Assembly: GCF_013488225.1 (NCBI RefSeq)
Contig: NZ_CP041238.1
Coordinates: forward strand, 1,885,501 to 1,949,500
DNA length: 64,000 nucleotides
Direction of reading: 5' to 3'
Origin: Sinorhizobium mexicanum
GTDB taxonomy: Bacteria > Pseudomonadota > Alphaproteobacteria > Rhizobiales > Rhizobiaceae
The notes below the pieces were generated by a model. That model did no database searches. It was not told the DNA's origin and worked only from the letters and a program-made list of their open reading frames with translations. The translations under genes and the position numbers were made by a program. Below, piece after piece: positions 45,629 through 54,190 of the stretch (position 1 is its first letter; the number at the start of each line of letters is the position of its first letter).

Positions 45629-47470
45629 CTACTGCTTGTATTTGGAAAGAAGTTTTTGAAGCCCGCGACTTCTCTCCGCCTGTTTCTCTGCCAATTCTTC
45701 GCGGACCTGCACGAGGTCCCGTAAGGCCGCGGCCGCCTCTCGGACACATCTCAATCGATTCGCTAGTTCGACGGGAAGCGTGGACAAGCTGAAGCGCTCT
45801 CCCGCTAGTTCCCTTTTGTGCGCAGCGAGAGCGGCCCTGTTGTACTGTACACCCCGTTCAGCAAAGTGCCGTTGTGTGTCGATATATTTCAAAATCTCCC
45901 CTGTATCGTCGTAGTACTTATCATCGTTGTTTATGACGTGCTTTGAGCCGCAGTATTCCCCGTGGACAAACGTAAGCGTGTTCCAATCGAATTTCGATTT
46001 ATTAGCAAACACAAGGCCTTGTTGAAACCGTGGTGATCCTAAAGCGAGACTGACCAACTCTAAGTCCGACAGGTCGCCCTTCTGAAACACGTCGTCCAAT
46101 GCCTTTAGCTTTGGTAGAAGCCAACCCTGCTCGATAGCCCCTTCGTTCAATTGCAATGCCATGCGTACCACGCCGTCCGTTCTGCCCCGGTGCATCAGTT
46201 CCTCGATGACTTCGAACACGTCAGCGGGGGGGATGCTAGTGACGAATAGCGCGGTGAAGTACTCTTGGAACGACCGATGAACGAAGGTGATGTAGTTTCC
46301 GTCTCTCTGAAGCACGCACACGGTGACGAGCAAATCTTTGAGGAAGGCTTCGCTGTCACACTCGAAGCCGCACAGTCTGACAGCAGCCTTTATATTCTCG
46401 ATAACTTGATATTGAAGGAAGGTGAAACGCTCTTCCAGATAGGAAATGAAGCAGAAGGCGGCAAGCACGCGACGGAACTGTTCCACGTCCAAGCCCGATT
46501 CGATCTTTCTCGAGAACGCCCCCTTAATGAAATCGTGTTTGTGAAAAAGGGTTTGGAACGCCTGTTCATAAAACACATGGATGCGACTCGGCACGGCGGA
46601 GAACTCGCTGTAGGTGAGCAACATCAGCGTCGCGAGGAGCGGGACAGAGAGAAACTCCGAATGCTGGGCAAAATACTTCTGGGTAATATTGGAGATGAAC
46701 TTTGTTTTGATGTCTGGCTCGAACTGCAATTTTGCCAGCATGAGTGTGGTCTGGTCCCGGGTCATTGGCAGCAATTTTGCCACCCGGAAAATTTCCCACG
46801 GCGCGTAGAAATCATCGGGTCGCGTCGAGAGCAGTATCGGCGCTTCGGTATACCGGTAGGCAAGATCGAGAATCTCGGCGGCATACCTGGTTCGGTTGTC
46901 GAGAGAAATTTCGTCAATGCCATCGAGAAGGACAATGAACTTTCCAGCCTGCATCCCAAATCGGAAATGCTCTTCGTTGAAGCCGGACACATAGGTGGAG
47001 ACCTGCTTTACGAGATTGGAAATCAGTGTCTCGCTGTCGTCCAGATGCAAATTCCGGAGTTCGAACAAAATCGGTATAAAGTTCTTTTCGTATAATATCG
47101 CGTGCCGGAACATATACCGAACGAACAATGTTTTACCCAGGCCAGCGGTACCTTCAACGATAAGACGTTTCTGTGAGACGATTTTATTAAAGAAATCCTC
47201 ATCCCGAAAGATTTCTCCACCTTCGCTAATATATGCTGGGACGTAGTTCTCCTTCAGATCGATCGGGTCGTAGCGATTGATCAATGTTTTGTATTTGGAG
47301 TAGCGCTCCATCGCCTCGGTCAGATACCTGGAAAACCCACGGCCAAAGCGAATCTTATACCGAGCGATCTGATCTTTGGTCGCAGTGCCTACGCTGGTGA
47401 AGAAATTCTCAATCAGGTCAGTTGCGGCATGACCCACAATCTCATTAACGTTCAATCCGATTTCGGACAT
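45629..47470 (-). CDS. NACHT-domain NTPase (putative phage-defence protein)
   Basis: 613 residues. The NACHT module has Walker A EGTAGLGKT (106-114), Walker B FIVLLDGIDEI (178-188), the sensor STRPDD and the NACHT-associated FVHRSFQEYFTA. About 90 residues precede it without a recognisable effector domain and the C-terminal 170 residues are helical, ending in a coiled-coil-like segment. Bacterial NACHT proteins are NLR-related and some give phage protection. The gene has lower GC content than most neighbours (much AT-rich coding), a sign of transfer. It faces the nuclease gene. Confidence 0.82.
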   Translation of the reverse strand: MSEIGLNVNEIVGHAATDLIENFFTSVGTATKDQIARYKIRFGRGFSRYLTEAMERYSKYKTLINRYDPIDLKENYVPAYISEGGEIFRDEDFFNKIVSQKRLIVEGTAGLGKTLFVRYMFRHAILYEKNFIPILFELRNLHLDDSETLISNLVKQVSTYVSGFNEEHFRFGMQAGKFIVLLDGIDEISLDNRTRYAAEILDLAYRYTEAPILLSTRPDDFYAPWEIFRVAKLLPMTRDQTTLMLAKLQFEPDIKTKFISNITQKYFAQHSEFLSVPLLATLMLLTYSEFSAVPSRIHVFYEQAFQTLFHKHDFIKGAFSRKIESGLDVEQFRRVLAAFCFISYLEERFTFLQYQVIENIKAAVRLCGFECDSEAFLKDLLVTVCVLQRDGNYITFVHRSFQEYFTALFVTSIPPADVFEVIEELMHRGRTDGVVRMALQLNEGAIEQGWLLPKLKALDDVFQKGDLSDLELVSLALGSPRFQQGLVFANKSKFDWNTLTFVHGEYCGSKHVINNDDKYYDDTGEILKYIDTQRHFAERGVQYNRAALAAHKRELAGERFSLSTLPVELANRLRCVREAAAALRDLVQVREELAEKQAERSRGLQKLLSKYKQ

Positions 47471-48019
47471 ATTTATTCACCCCCGCGACCATCTCCCGAC
47501 TTTTACTAGAATGCGTCCGCGCTAAGCAACATCAAGTCTGGAAGGCGTGAAACGATCATCGCCCGGGACAAATTTTTCTACTTCTGCTGCCACCGGTCCG
47601 CAGTTCAAATTTCAGGTGCCGCTGTGAATTCGGGCGCTCGTCGTGTCGATGTAAACTTCAATCTGACGTGTCGTACAGCCTAGCCTGTTGGCGCGGCCAG
47701 GTCAGCATTGACGCGAGCCCGCCGAACCCGAGCACCGTCCGAATTTCTGCTTCCGATCATTGCATACGGTCGGACTAGCTGGAACGAGCGGCCGCCATCG
47801 CGCCAACCTCCCTCTTCGTACCACGTACTTCGACGGAAGCAGTTCATTGTCAGGCCCGGTTTACCGCAGGCGAGGACGGCAGTGAGCGTGTTGGTTAGAA
47901 ACCGCGGGGGCCGCTCGCCCAGAAGCGAATGCCGCTGGCTCCTGTTCTCGCGCTCCGCTGCTTCGGACACCCCTCCGACTCCGTCTACGTCATCCGAGGT
48001 CTATTGCACCGCCCGGAAC
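47471..48019. other. 549-nt gap between the NACHT and nitronate monooxygenase genes
   Basis: A 96-codon minus-strand frame (47680-47970) has no ribosome site and no family. I see no other feature. The sequence changes back to high GC near 47640, so the right edge of the defence insert probably lies in this stretch. Confidence 0.35.
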
Positions 48020-49093
48020 TCAAATCCTCTCGAGCGCCTGTTGGGCTCCCCTTGCGAGCGAGACCGTAAGTTCTCCCGCCGGGAGACGCTCTGCCAGCTT
48101 AGCGGCCTGTCCGGACCACAGGTTCGTAAAGTCATCTACGCCTGCCGGCTCCCGGTTGCTCCGGAGCGGGGCCAGAGCCGACCCAGCGGTCGGGAAAGCC
48201 GGAGCCAAGTCGCTCAACGGCCCGACCTCCCGCATCACGCGGTTCATCACCCCGCGAGCGGGGCGGCCGGTGAACACGTTCGTTATCGCCGTATTGTCAT
48301 CCCGCGCGTTCATCAGAGCGGCGCGATGCACCGCCGGGATTTTCGCCTCCGGGCTGAAGAGGTAGGCGGTTCCGCATTGGACCGCTGCGGCACCAAGGAC
48401 CAGTGCAGCGGCCACGCCACGGCCATCCGATATGCCGCCAGCGGCAATGACCGGAACACGTACCGCATCCACGACCTGCGGTACGAGCGCCATCGTGCCG
48501 ACCTGGGTGGCCATGTCCATGTCGAGGAAATTGCCTCGATGCCCGCCGGCTTCGAAACCCATGGCGATGACAGCGTCCACACCGTGTTCTTCCAGCCAAA
48601 CGGCCTCGGCGACAGTGGTGGCGGAGGACACGATTTTCGCTCCCGTGGCCTTCACGCGGTCCAGCAGGTCGGCAGGCGGCAATCCAAAATGAAAGCTGAC
48701 CACTTCTGGCCGATATGCTTCTACGACCTCGCAGGATGTCTCGTCGAAGGGCTTTCGCCCTGTGACGGGTAGAGGGCAAGCCGGATCAAGTCCCACCTCG
48801 ACGTAATAGGGCGCGAGCTTGGCGCGCCATCTCATGTCGCCTGCCGGATCGGGGTCGGGCATCGCATGTGCGAAGAAGTTGATATTGATCGGCCGTCTGG
48901 TTCGATCGCGTACGGACGCCATGATCTCGAGAAGTTGCTCGGCGGAATACTGAGCGCTCGGGATCGAGCCGAGGCCGCCGGCTTCCGAAACGGCAACGGC
49001 CATCTCCGGAGTTGAGGCTCCCGCCATGGGAGCCTGCAGGATCGGTAGTTCGATATTGAACAGCTCGAGAACGCGATTGTCATTCCAGCGCAT
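48020..49093 (-). CDS. Nitronate monooxygenase (2-nitropropane dioxygenase family)
   Basis: 357 residues from ATG 49093. The FMN-binding TIM barrel is shown by LPILQAPMAGAS, MGFEAGGHRGNF (catalytic His in GGHRG) and GGISDGRGVAAALVLGA. Such enzymes oxidise toxic nitronates (propionate-3-nitronate, alkyl nitronates) to carbonyl compounds. The start overlaps the stop of the MFS gene by one base, so transporter and enzyme are coupled. Confidence 0.9.
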   Translation of the reverse strand: MRWNDNRVLELFNIELPILQAPMAGASTPEMAVAVSEAGGLGSIPSAQYSAEQLLEIMASVRDRTRRPININFFAHAMPDPDPAGDMRWRAKLAPYYVEVGLDPACPLPVTGRKPFDETSCEVVEAYRPEVVSFHFGLPPADLLDRVKATGAKIVSSATTVAEAVWLEEHGVDAVIAMGFEAGGHRGNFLDMDMATQVGTMALVPQVVDAVRVPVIAAGGISDGRGVAAALVLGAAAVQCGTAYLFSPEAKIPAVHRAALMNARDDNTAITNVFTGRPARGVMNRVMREVGPLSDLAPAFPTAGSALAPLRSNREPAGVDDFTNLWSGQAAKLAERLPAGELTVSLARGAQQALERI

Positions 49094-50385
49094 CAAGGAA
49101 AGGTCCTTTCGGATAGGTGCGGGTCGGGGCGGCGAAACCCCTTGATCGCTCGGTCGTCTTTCAACCCCGCGACGAGCGCTGCTGCGATCGCGGCGACAAC
49201 CATCGAGGCGAGCCACACGATCATGTAGTTGCCCGTGGCGTCAAAGAGAATTCCGCCGGCCCAAGCCCCCGCTGCGCCACCGAGAGCATGGCCCGCGGAC
49301 AAAAGCCCCATCGACAGGCCCACTATCCGCACGCCCATCCGGCTCGCGATGTAGCTGGCGGTGATCGGAACGGTCGAGTAATCAAAGAGACCGAAGATCA
49401 CAGCGAAGACCAACAGCGCCGCGTAGTCATCGCCAATGTAGATCAACAAGATGAAGCTGGCGGCGCGAACGGTGTAGATGACGGTCAGAAGCAGCGGCCG
49501 GTGCGTCCTGTCAGCCAGCCAGCCGGCGAGGATCATCCCGCCGAGATTGACGCCCGAGAGAACCCCGTAGGCGGTAGCGCTAGGGAGGGGGCCGAAGCCG
49601 CAATATGCGGCGTAGGGCATCAGATGTGTCTCGATCACGCCACTCGTCGTGAAGCCGCAAATCGTGTAGCTCCAGAAGACGGCGTGGAAAACCGGGCTTC
49701 TAAGTAGCGTTTTCAGATTGGCCGCGAGGGTGTCGGAATGCGCTCCCTCCGCGACGTCGTACTGCTTCGAGTTCGATTCAGCCGGCGACCCTCCCAGTAG
49801 CAGTAGGGATACAGGGATGAGCAGGATGCAGCCGACGGTCAGCACCAGGAATGCCGAACGCCAGTCGCCGCCCTGCATCATTGCCGCGATAAGCGGCATC
49901 ATCAGCAATTGCCCGCCCGTCGATCCCGCCGTCCCGATCCCCGTCGCCAGTCCGCGGTTGCGGTCAAAACGCTGTGCGATGGCGGCTGCGACGACGTGCT
50001 GGGCGATCGCGCCAAAGCCGACGGCGGCTACGCCTGCGAAGCCGAGGGGTAGAAGCCATCCTGACGCACCGGGAGAGGCGGCCATCACCAATTCGAGCCC
50101 GATGGCGATCGCCAACAGCCCGCCGGCCAACAGCATGCGGGGACCCTGCCTGTCCGCAACCCCTCCGGCAAAGGGGGCCACAAGCGCCATCACGATCATG
50201 GCGCAGGCCGCGATTGAGGAGATCGCGCCTCGTGACCATCCAAACTCCGCCTGCCAGAAGGGCATTGCAAGCGAGAGCGACCCGCGGACAGTGAACGCGA
50301 ACGCCAGGGTAGCGAATCCCAACCCGACGATCATCCATCGTGCCGCCCCGCCTTTGTCGACCCCGGTATATGACGCTGCTCTCAT
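49093..50385 (-). CDS. MFS transporter
   Basis: 430 residues with about 12 hydrophobic segments, and GVADRQGPRML between helices 2 and 3 as the MFS loop. The type resembles monocarboxylate-porter-like MFS members. It is coupled to the nitronate monooxygenase, and may carry the enzyme's substrate or product. It is 57 nt downstream of the ArsR regulator. Confidence 0.87.
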   Translation of the reverse strand: MRAASYTGVDKGGAARWMIVGLGFATLAFAFTVRGSLSLAMPFWQAEFGWSRGAISSIAACAMIVMALVAPFAGGVADRQGPRMLLAGGLLAIAIGLELVMAASPGASGWLLPLGFAGVAAVGFGAIAQHVVAAAIAQRFDRNRGLATGIGTAGSTGGQLLMMPLIAAMMQGGDWRSAFLVLTVGCILLIPVSLLLLGGSPAESNSKQYDVAEGAHSDTLAANLKTLLRSPVFHAVFWSYTICGFTTSGVIETHLMPYAAYCGFGPLPSATAYGVLSGVNLGGMILAGWLADRTHRPLLLTVIYTVRAASFILLIYIGDDYAALLVFAVIFGLFDYSTVPITASYIASRMGVRIVGLSMGLLSAGHALGGAAGAWAGGILFDATGNYMIVWLASMVVAAIAAALVAGLKDDRAIKGFRRPDPHLSERTFP

Positions 50386-50442
50386 GCTCTATCCCCTTAC
50401 GAGCCAAGTCGAGCACGAGGGTCCCGACGTTTGTAGACTTGA

Positions 50443-50745
50443 CTAGATGCTCCTCATGGCGTCGGCCAACTCGGAAAAGGCGGTCTCAACGCGCTTGAAG
50501 TAGGTGTACTTGCCAATTCTCAGCGGTTGGACGAAGCCGGCCGCTGTCAGTATCTTGAGATGCACGGAAGCAGTCGCCGGAGTAACTCCCAGCTTCTCTG
50601 CAATGTACAACCCGCACACGCCTTCGGCCTCATCCACCGGATGTTCCGGGCCAAAGTAGGCGGAGGGATTTTTCAGCCATTCGAGAATCTGGAGGCGGTT
50701 TCCGTTCGCGAGCGCACTGACCTTATCTACAAAATCGTCTTCCAT
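50443..50745 (-). CDS. ArsR-family transcriptional regulator
   Basis: 100 residues. The winged HTH is clear (LANGNRLQILEWL, then LGVTPATASVHLKILTAAGF). No CxC-type metal site (the only Cys is in GVCGLYIAEK), so it may sense an organic ligand rather than arsenic. It is the first gene of the ArsR-MFS-nitronate monooxygenase operon and probably represses it. Confidence 0.88.
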   Translation of the reverse strand: MEDDFVDKVSALANGNRLQILEWLKNPSAYFGPEHPVDEAEGVCGLYIAEKLGVTPATASVHLKILTAAGFVQPLRIGKYTYFKRVETAFSELADAMRSI

Positions 50746-50832
50746 GATTTAACGATTAGCATATCGACTAATTGTTGTCGATCGGTGTATTGAGCTGTTT
50801 GCCGAAACTTGCTCGAGCGCGATCGCTGCGTC

Positions 50833-50858
50833 TTGAACAGATTGCGAGTTCGTTGAAC
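50833..50858 (+). promoter_or_regulatory. TTGAAC 20-bp direct repeat (site 5)
   Basis: Perfect TTGAAC at 50833-50838 and 50853-50858, 20 bp apart, in the divergent gap between the ArsR gene (minus) and the two-component sensor (plus). Confidence 0.55.
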
Positions 50859-51048
50859 GCGGGAACCGCTGGCGAAGCCGAGCATGCTGACTGGTACGCG
50901 AGGTTCAAATGCGTGTTTCCAGATACAAGACGCAGCGCGCACGCCGGGTAATGTCGCACGTGACTCTCGCCGGCCGATTGCGAGCCCGAACCCCGTTTCG
51001 ACGACGGAGCGAGCCGCTTCTCCTGAGGACGATGCACTTGAGGATACG

Positions 51049-52635
51049 ATGTTCTCGATCTTTTCAGATGAGACCGAGCCACCTGCCGAATGGAGAAAGG
51101 TCGTCATCGGCTTGGCGGCAATCACCTTCGGCGTGGTCGCCCAGTCGATCGACGGACCCTCTGGTCTCCAAAGCGTTGCACCCTTGTTTTACGTCGCCGG
51201 AATGCTGCCGGCAGCAGGAACGAATGGCGGAAACAGGCTATCAGCCAGTGCGGTCCTCTGTGCGATGTTGGCCTTCGCAAGCATCAGCCTTCGAAGCTTC
51301 GCAGACGGTGTCGAACTCCTCGCCGCGTGGGGAACGATCGTGATCTCGGCCTGCCTTATCTCCGCGCACCAGAGAGTGGGCGTTCGCCTCGAAACCGCGG
51401 CCGCTGAACTGGAGCATCAAGCTCGTCGATTCAAGCAGACATTCGACCTAAGTCCCGTCGCCCTTTTGGAGCAGGATTTCACTGAAATTGTGGAACACTT
51501 GCATGCCATCAAGGCAAGCGGGGTAGTCGATCTCGCCAAATACGCTCGCGACAACCCTTCTTTCGGCCCGGAGTGTGCAAGACGCATTTCGACGCGAGCG
51601 GTGAACCAAGCGGCGGTCGAAATGTTGGGGGCAGCCTCCCCAAACGAGCTCCTCGGAGGGCTACATAGGTTTATTCCGGAAGACGCTTCACTGTTTATCG
51701 AGGCGCTTCAAGCCTTGATGGACGGCCGTGAACGTTATGAGGGCCTCGCACGACTTCGAGGTCCGCGCGGAGACGTATCTACGGCATACGTCGCGATCAG
51801 GTTCCCGATCAAACGAGGCGGCGTCGCCCGGGTCATTGTAGGAATGATCGATGTCACGGAACGCCAGCGCATGCTTTCCGAACTTCGGGAAGCGCAGGCT
51901 GCCCTCACGGCAGCAAAGCGCTTTTCGGAGATGGGCGCGCTGTCGGCGACGATCACGCATGAACTGAGCCAACCCATCGCCGGCATGATGATGAACGCAC
52001 AGACGTCGTTGAGATGGCTGCGGGAGAAGGGCGACATCCGAAGCGCAGTAGACTCCCTAGAAAGGGTCCTCCGCGACGCTCGACGGGCCAGGGACATTCT
52101 CGAGTTCACCCGATCCCGGCTCTCAGGCGACACCGGGACACAGGCGGACGACGTCGACGTTGAGAGCTTGGTGAAGGAAGTCGCCCAGATAATGCAGGAT
52201 GAACTTCGCGCAGCAAATGTGCGCTTGGAAGTCAGCATGGAACACGGCTCGGGCGAGATTTCCGGTCCGCGCGTCGAACTCCAGCAGGTCCTGGTGAACC
52301 TTGTTTCAAACGCGTTGCAAGCGCTCAGGGATGCCGATGCTGCACGTCGACGAATCCAACTGAAAACGTCATCGGACGGCCGCGGCGCTATCACCTTTAC
52401 GGTCGCTGATTGCGGACCCGGTATTCCAGAGTCCGTGGCCGACCGGCTTTTTGCCCCGCTTTTCACGACAAGGCCGGACGGCATGGGGATGGGGCTGTCG
52501 ATTGCCAAGAATGCCGTGGAGCGTCGTGGAGGTCGCATAAGAGCCTACAACCTTCTCGATGGCGCGGTTTTCGAGTTCACGCTCCCAGCTCTCGGTGCCT
52601 CCCACGAGCTGGTCTCCCAAGAGGCGGCATCATGA
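51049..52635 (+). CDS. Membrane sensor histidine kinase (PAS)
   Basis: 528 residues from ATG 51049, with TTGAGGA seven nt upstream; the frame is open 55 codons further up but without support. Four hydrophobic segments lie in the first 130 residues, then a PAS-like domain (about 150-295), HisKA with the phosphorylatable His in ITHELSQPIAG, and HATPase boxes (NLVSNALQAL, DCGPGIP, GMGMGLSI). The layout matches membrane sensors paired with FixJ-type regulators. The next gene overlaps its stop by 4 nt. TTGAAC site 5 is upstream. Confidence 0.9.
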   Translation: MFSIFSDETEPPAEWRKVVIGLAAITFGVVAQSIDGPSGLQSVAPLFYVAGMLPAAGTNGGNRLSASAVLCAMLAFASISLRSFADGVELLAAWGTIVISACLISAHQRVGVRLETAAAELEHQARRFKQTFDLSPVALLEQDFTEIVEHLHAIKASGVVDLAKYARDNPSFGPECARRISTRAVNQAAVEMLGAASPNELLGGLHRFIPEDASLFIEALQALMDGRERYEGLARLRGPRGDVSTAYVAIRFPIKRGGVARVIVGMIDVTERQRMLSELREAQAALTAAKRFSEMGALSATITHELSQPIAGMMMNAQTSLRWLREKGDIRSAVDSLERVLRDARRARDILEFTRSRLSGDTGTQADDVDVESLVKEVAQIMQDELRAANVRLEVSMEHGSGEISGPRVELQQVLVNLVSNALQALRDADAARRRIQLKTSSDGRGAITFTVADCGPGIPESVADRLFAPLFTTRPDGMGMGLSIAKNAVERRGGRIRAYNLLDGAVFEFTLPALGASHELVSQEAAS

Positions 52636-53249
52636 CGGAAGAGGAATCCCTCGTTCTGATCGTCGACGACGATGAGAGCGTCCGGGAGGCGATCGCCGAC
52701 TTACTGCGCAGCGCCGGCGTCGACAGCGTTAGCTTTGGAAGCACTGGGGAACTGCTGAGTTTCGGGAAACCGGATCGCCCAGGCTGCATCATACTCGATG
52801 TCCAACTCCCCGATCTCAATGGCCTTGCCCTGCAAGAACAACTCAATGCCAACGGGCGGTCGATTCCCATCATATTCATAACCGGATTTGGCGACGTCCC
52901 GACTTCGGTTCGAGCCATGAAGGCGGGAGCCATCGATTTCCTATCGAAGCCAGTGGACGCCGACGAGTTGCTGGCCGCAGTCGACAGGGCCATCGAACAG
53001 GACCGGTCCAGCAGGGCGGAGGCCCGGCGACTGATCGAGGTCAGCGCCCTTGTCGAGGGATTATCGGCACGGGAGCGGGACGTGCTGCGGGGCGTTTCGT
53101 CCGGTTTGATGAGCAAACAAATCGCCTACGATCTCGGTCTCACCGAAATCACGATCAAGGTCCATCGCGCCAGCATGATGAAGAAAATGCAGGTCGGCTC
53201 GATCATCGAGCTAATAAGACTGATCGAGCCTGTGAAGGACCGCTTATAA
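52632..53249 (+). CDS. FixJ/NodW-type response regulator
   Basis: 205 residues. The receiver domain has LIVDDDESV, phosphoacceptor D56 in IILDVQLP, and FLSKPVD; the C-terminal LuxR-type HTH reads LSARERDVLRGVSSGLMSKQ and onward. It is the cognate partner of the preceding sensor (ATGA overlap). FixJ-type proteins activate by binding paired sites, so this is a candidate reader of the TTGAAC repeats, including the one ahead of its own operon (inference). Confidence 0.92.
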   Translation: MTEEESLVLIVDDDESVREAIADLLRSAGVDSVSFGSTGELLSFGKPDRPGCIILDVQLPDLNGLALQEQLNANGRSIPIIFITGFGDVPTSVRAMKAGAIDFLSKPVDADELLAAVDRAIEQDRSSRAEARRLIEVSALVEGLSARERDVLRGVSSGLMSKQIAYDLGLTEITIKVHRASMMKKMQVGSIIELIRLIEPVKDRL

Positions 53250-53528
53250 GGGCATTCCTCGTGGGAATCGCGAAATCACGGTATCGTCGACAACGTCGGT
53301 CTCGGGACGCTCGCTCCCCTTAACGTATTCGGAGCGCCAGACCCCATCGTCTCCCTGGTAGATGATCTTAGCGTTCGCTCCGCCGATCCTCTGTCGCATT
53401 GCAGCGAATTTGGCGGCCATTACCGCGTCGTGATGGGTCGCGTAAGGCTCGGACCAAACTGTTCCGACGCGGTACGCGAAGCCGCCGTCGTGTATTCCGA
53501 TATGATAGGTCACGTGCATGTCGTTCAC
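53244..53528 (-). CDS. DUF2188-like small protein
   Basis: 94 residues. HDGGFAYRVGTVWSEPYATHHDAVMAAKFAA followed by IYQGDDGVWRSEYV is the pattern of small DUF2188-like proteins (about 60-90 residues). Function unknown. The stop overlaps the end of the convergent response-regulator gene by 6 nt. Its start overlaps the stop of the small membrane gene. Confidence 0.7.
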   Translation of the reverse strand: MNDMHVTYHIGIHDGGFAYRVGTVWSEPYATHHDAVMAAKFAAMRQRIGGANAKIIYQGDDGVWRSEYVKGSERPETDVVDDTVISRFPRGMPL

Positions 53529-53740
53529 TCCGAAAGCTCATCGCGCGGCGTTACAACCCGCTTATTGGACGGCTGCTTTTTCGTAATATCGAAGTACACG
53601 TTTGCGTGCTGCGGAGTATCCAGGTAATTCGTTCCAACAAACAGGTAACAAACGATGCATGCCATGATGGCAACGATAACTGTTATTGGGAAGACCGTGT
53701 AAAACTCTTCCGCCGCTTGGCGGTTTCGACGCTCCAACAT
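53525..53740 (-). CDS. Small membrane protein
   Basis: 71 residues with one membrane helix (VFPITVIVAIMACIVCYLFVG) and a polar tail. The gene overlaps the DUF2188-like gene by 4 nt (ATGA), which supports both being real. No known family. Confidence 0.55.
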   Translation of the reverse strand: MLERRNRQAAEEFYTVFPITVIVAIMACIVCYLFVGTNYLDTPQHANVYFDITKKQPSNKRVVTPRDELSE

Positions 53741-54190
53741 CCTCTACTCCTGTCTGTATTGCACAAGAGGAGAGTATGCTCGGTTCAGAATTTGCTATTG
53801 AACGTTCCTTGCTTCACTGGAATGTTCTCCGCAACCGGCAAAGCCGAGCACCGCGATCGTTTTCCGTCGCACAGGCTCCGGCGTTCACTCTTCACATTTC
53901 TTGAACAACGAGTTGCGCCGTCGGTGGCTTCTGCCGCGTCGCAGCCTCTCCATATTTCTCGCTGACACAAACTTCAGCTTTTTGGAGCAGTTGCTTGCTA
54001 CGGAACCTTTCGCAGAACGCGTGGCCGCTAGGTCCAGCCGCGCTCCGGTTTCGCGATCCTCACAAAGAACCTGGAAAACCTTCAAAACGCCCCGACCAAG
54101 TTTCGATAGATTCCGAGAGAGTTGGCTTCATCCGCTGACGCACTCCTTGTGAACCCCCAGGAAATCCGAACGTCGGGTGGTCTATCCGCT
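53741..54190. other. 450-nt divergent gap
   Basis: CTATTGAACG occurs at 53796; TTGAAC at 53798-53803 is followed 20 bp later by the weaker TGGAAT (53818-53823), 58 nt from the membrane-protein start. No gene seen; a frame at 53901-54152 has no support. Confidence 0.4.

Noticed and set aside
47680..47970. 96-codon minus-strand frame between the NACHT and nitronate monooxygenase genes
   Set aside because: No ribosome site, odd composition and no recognisable family.
20921..50858. TTGAAC repeats as LexA boxes
   Set aside because: The alphaproteobacterial LexA site is GTTC-N7-GTTC. Here the spacing is GTTC-N16-GTTC, so a different regulator is implied.
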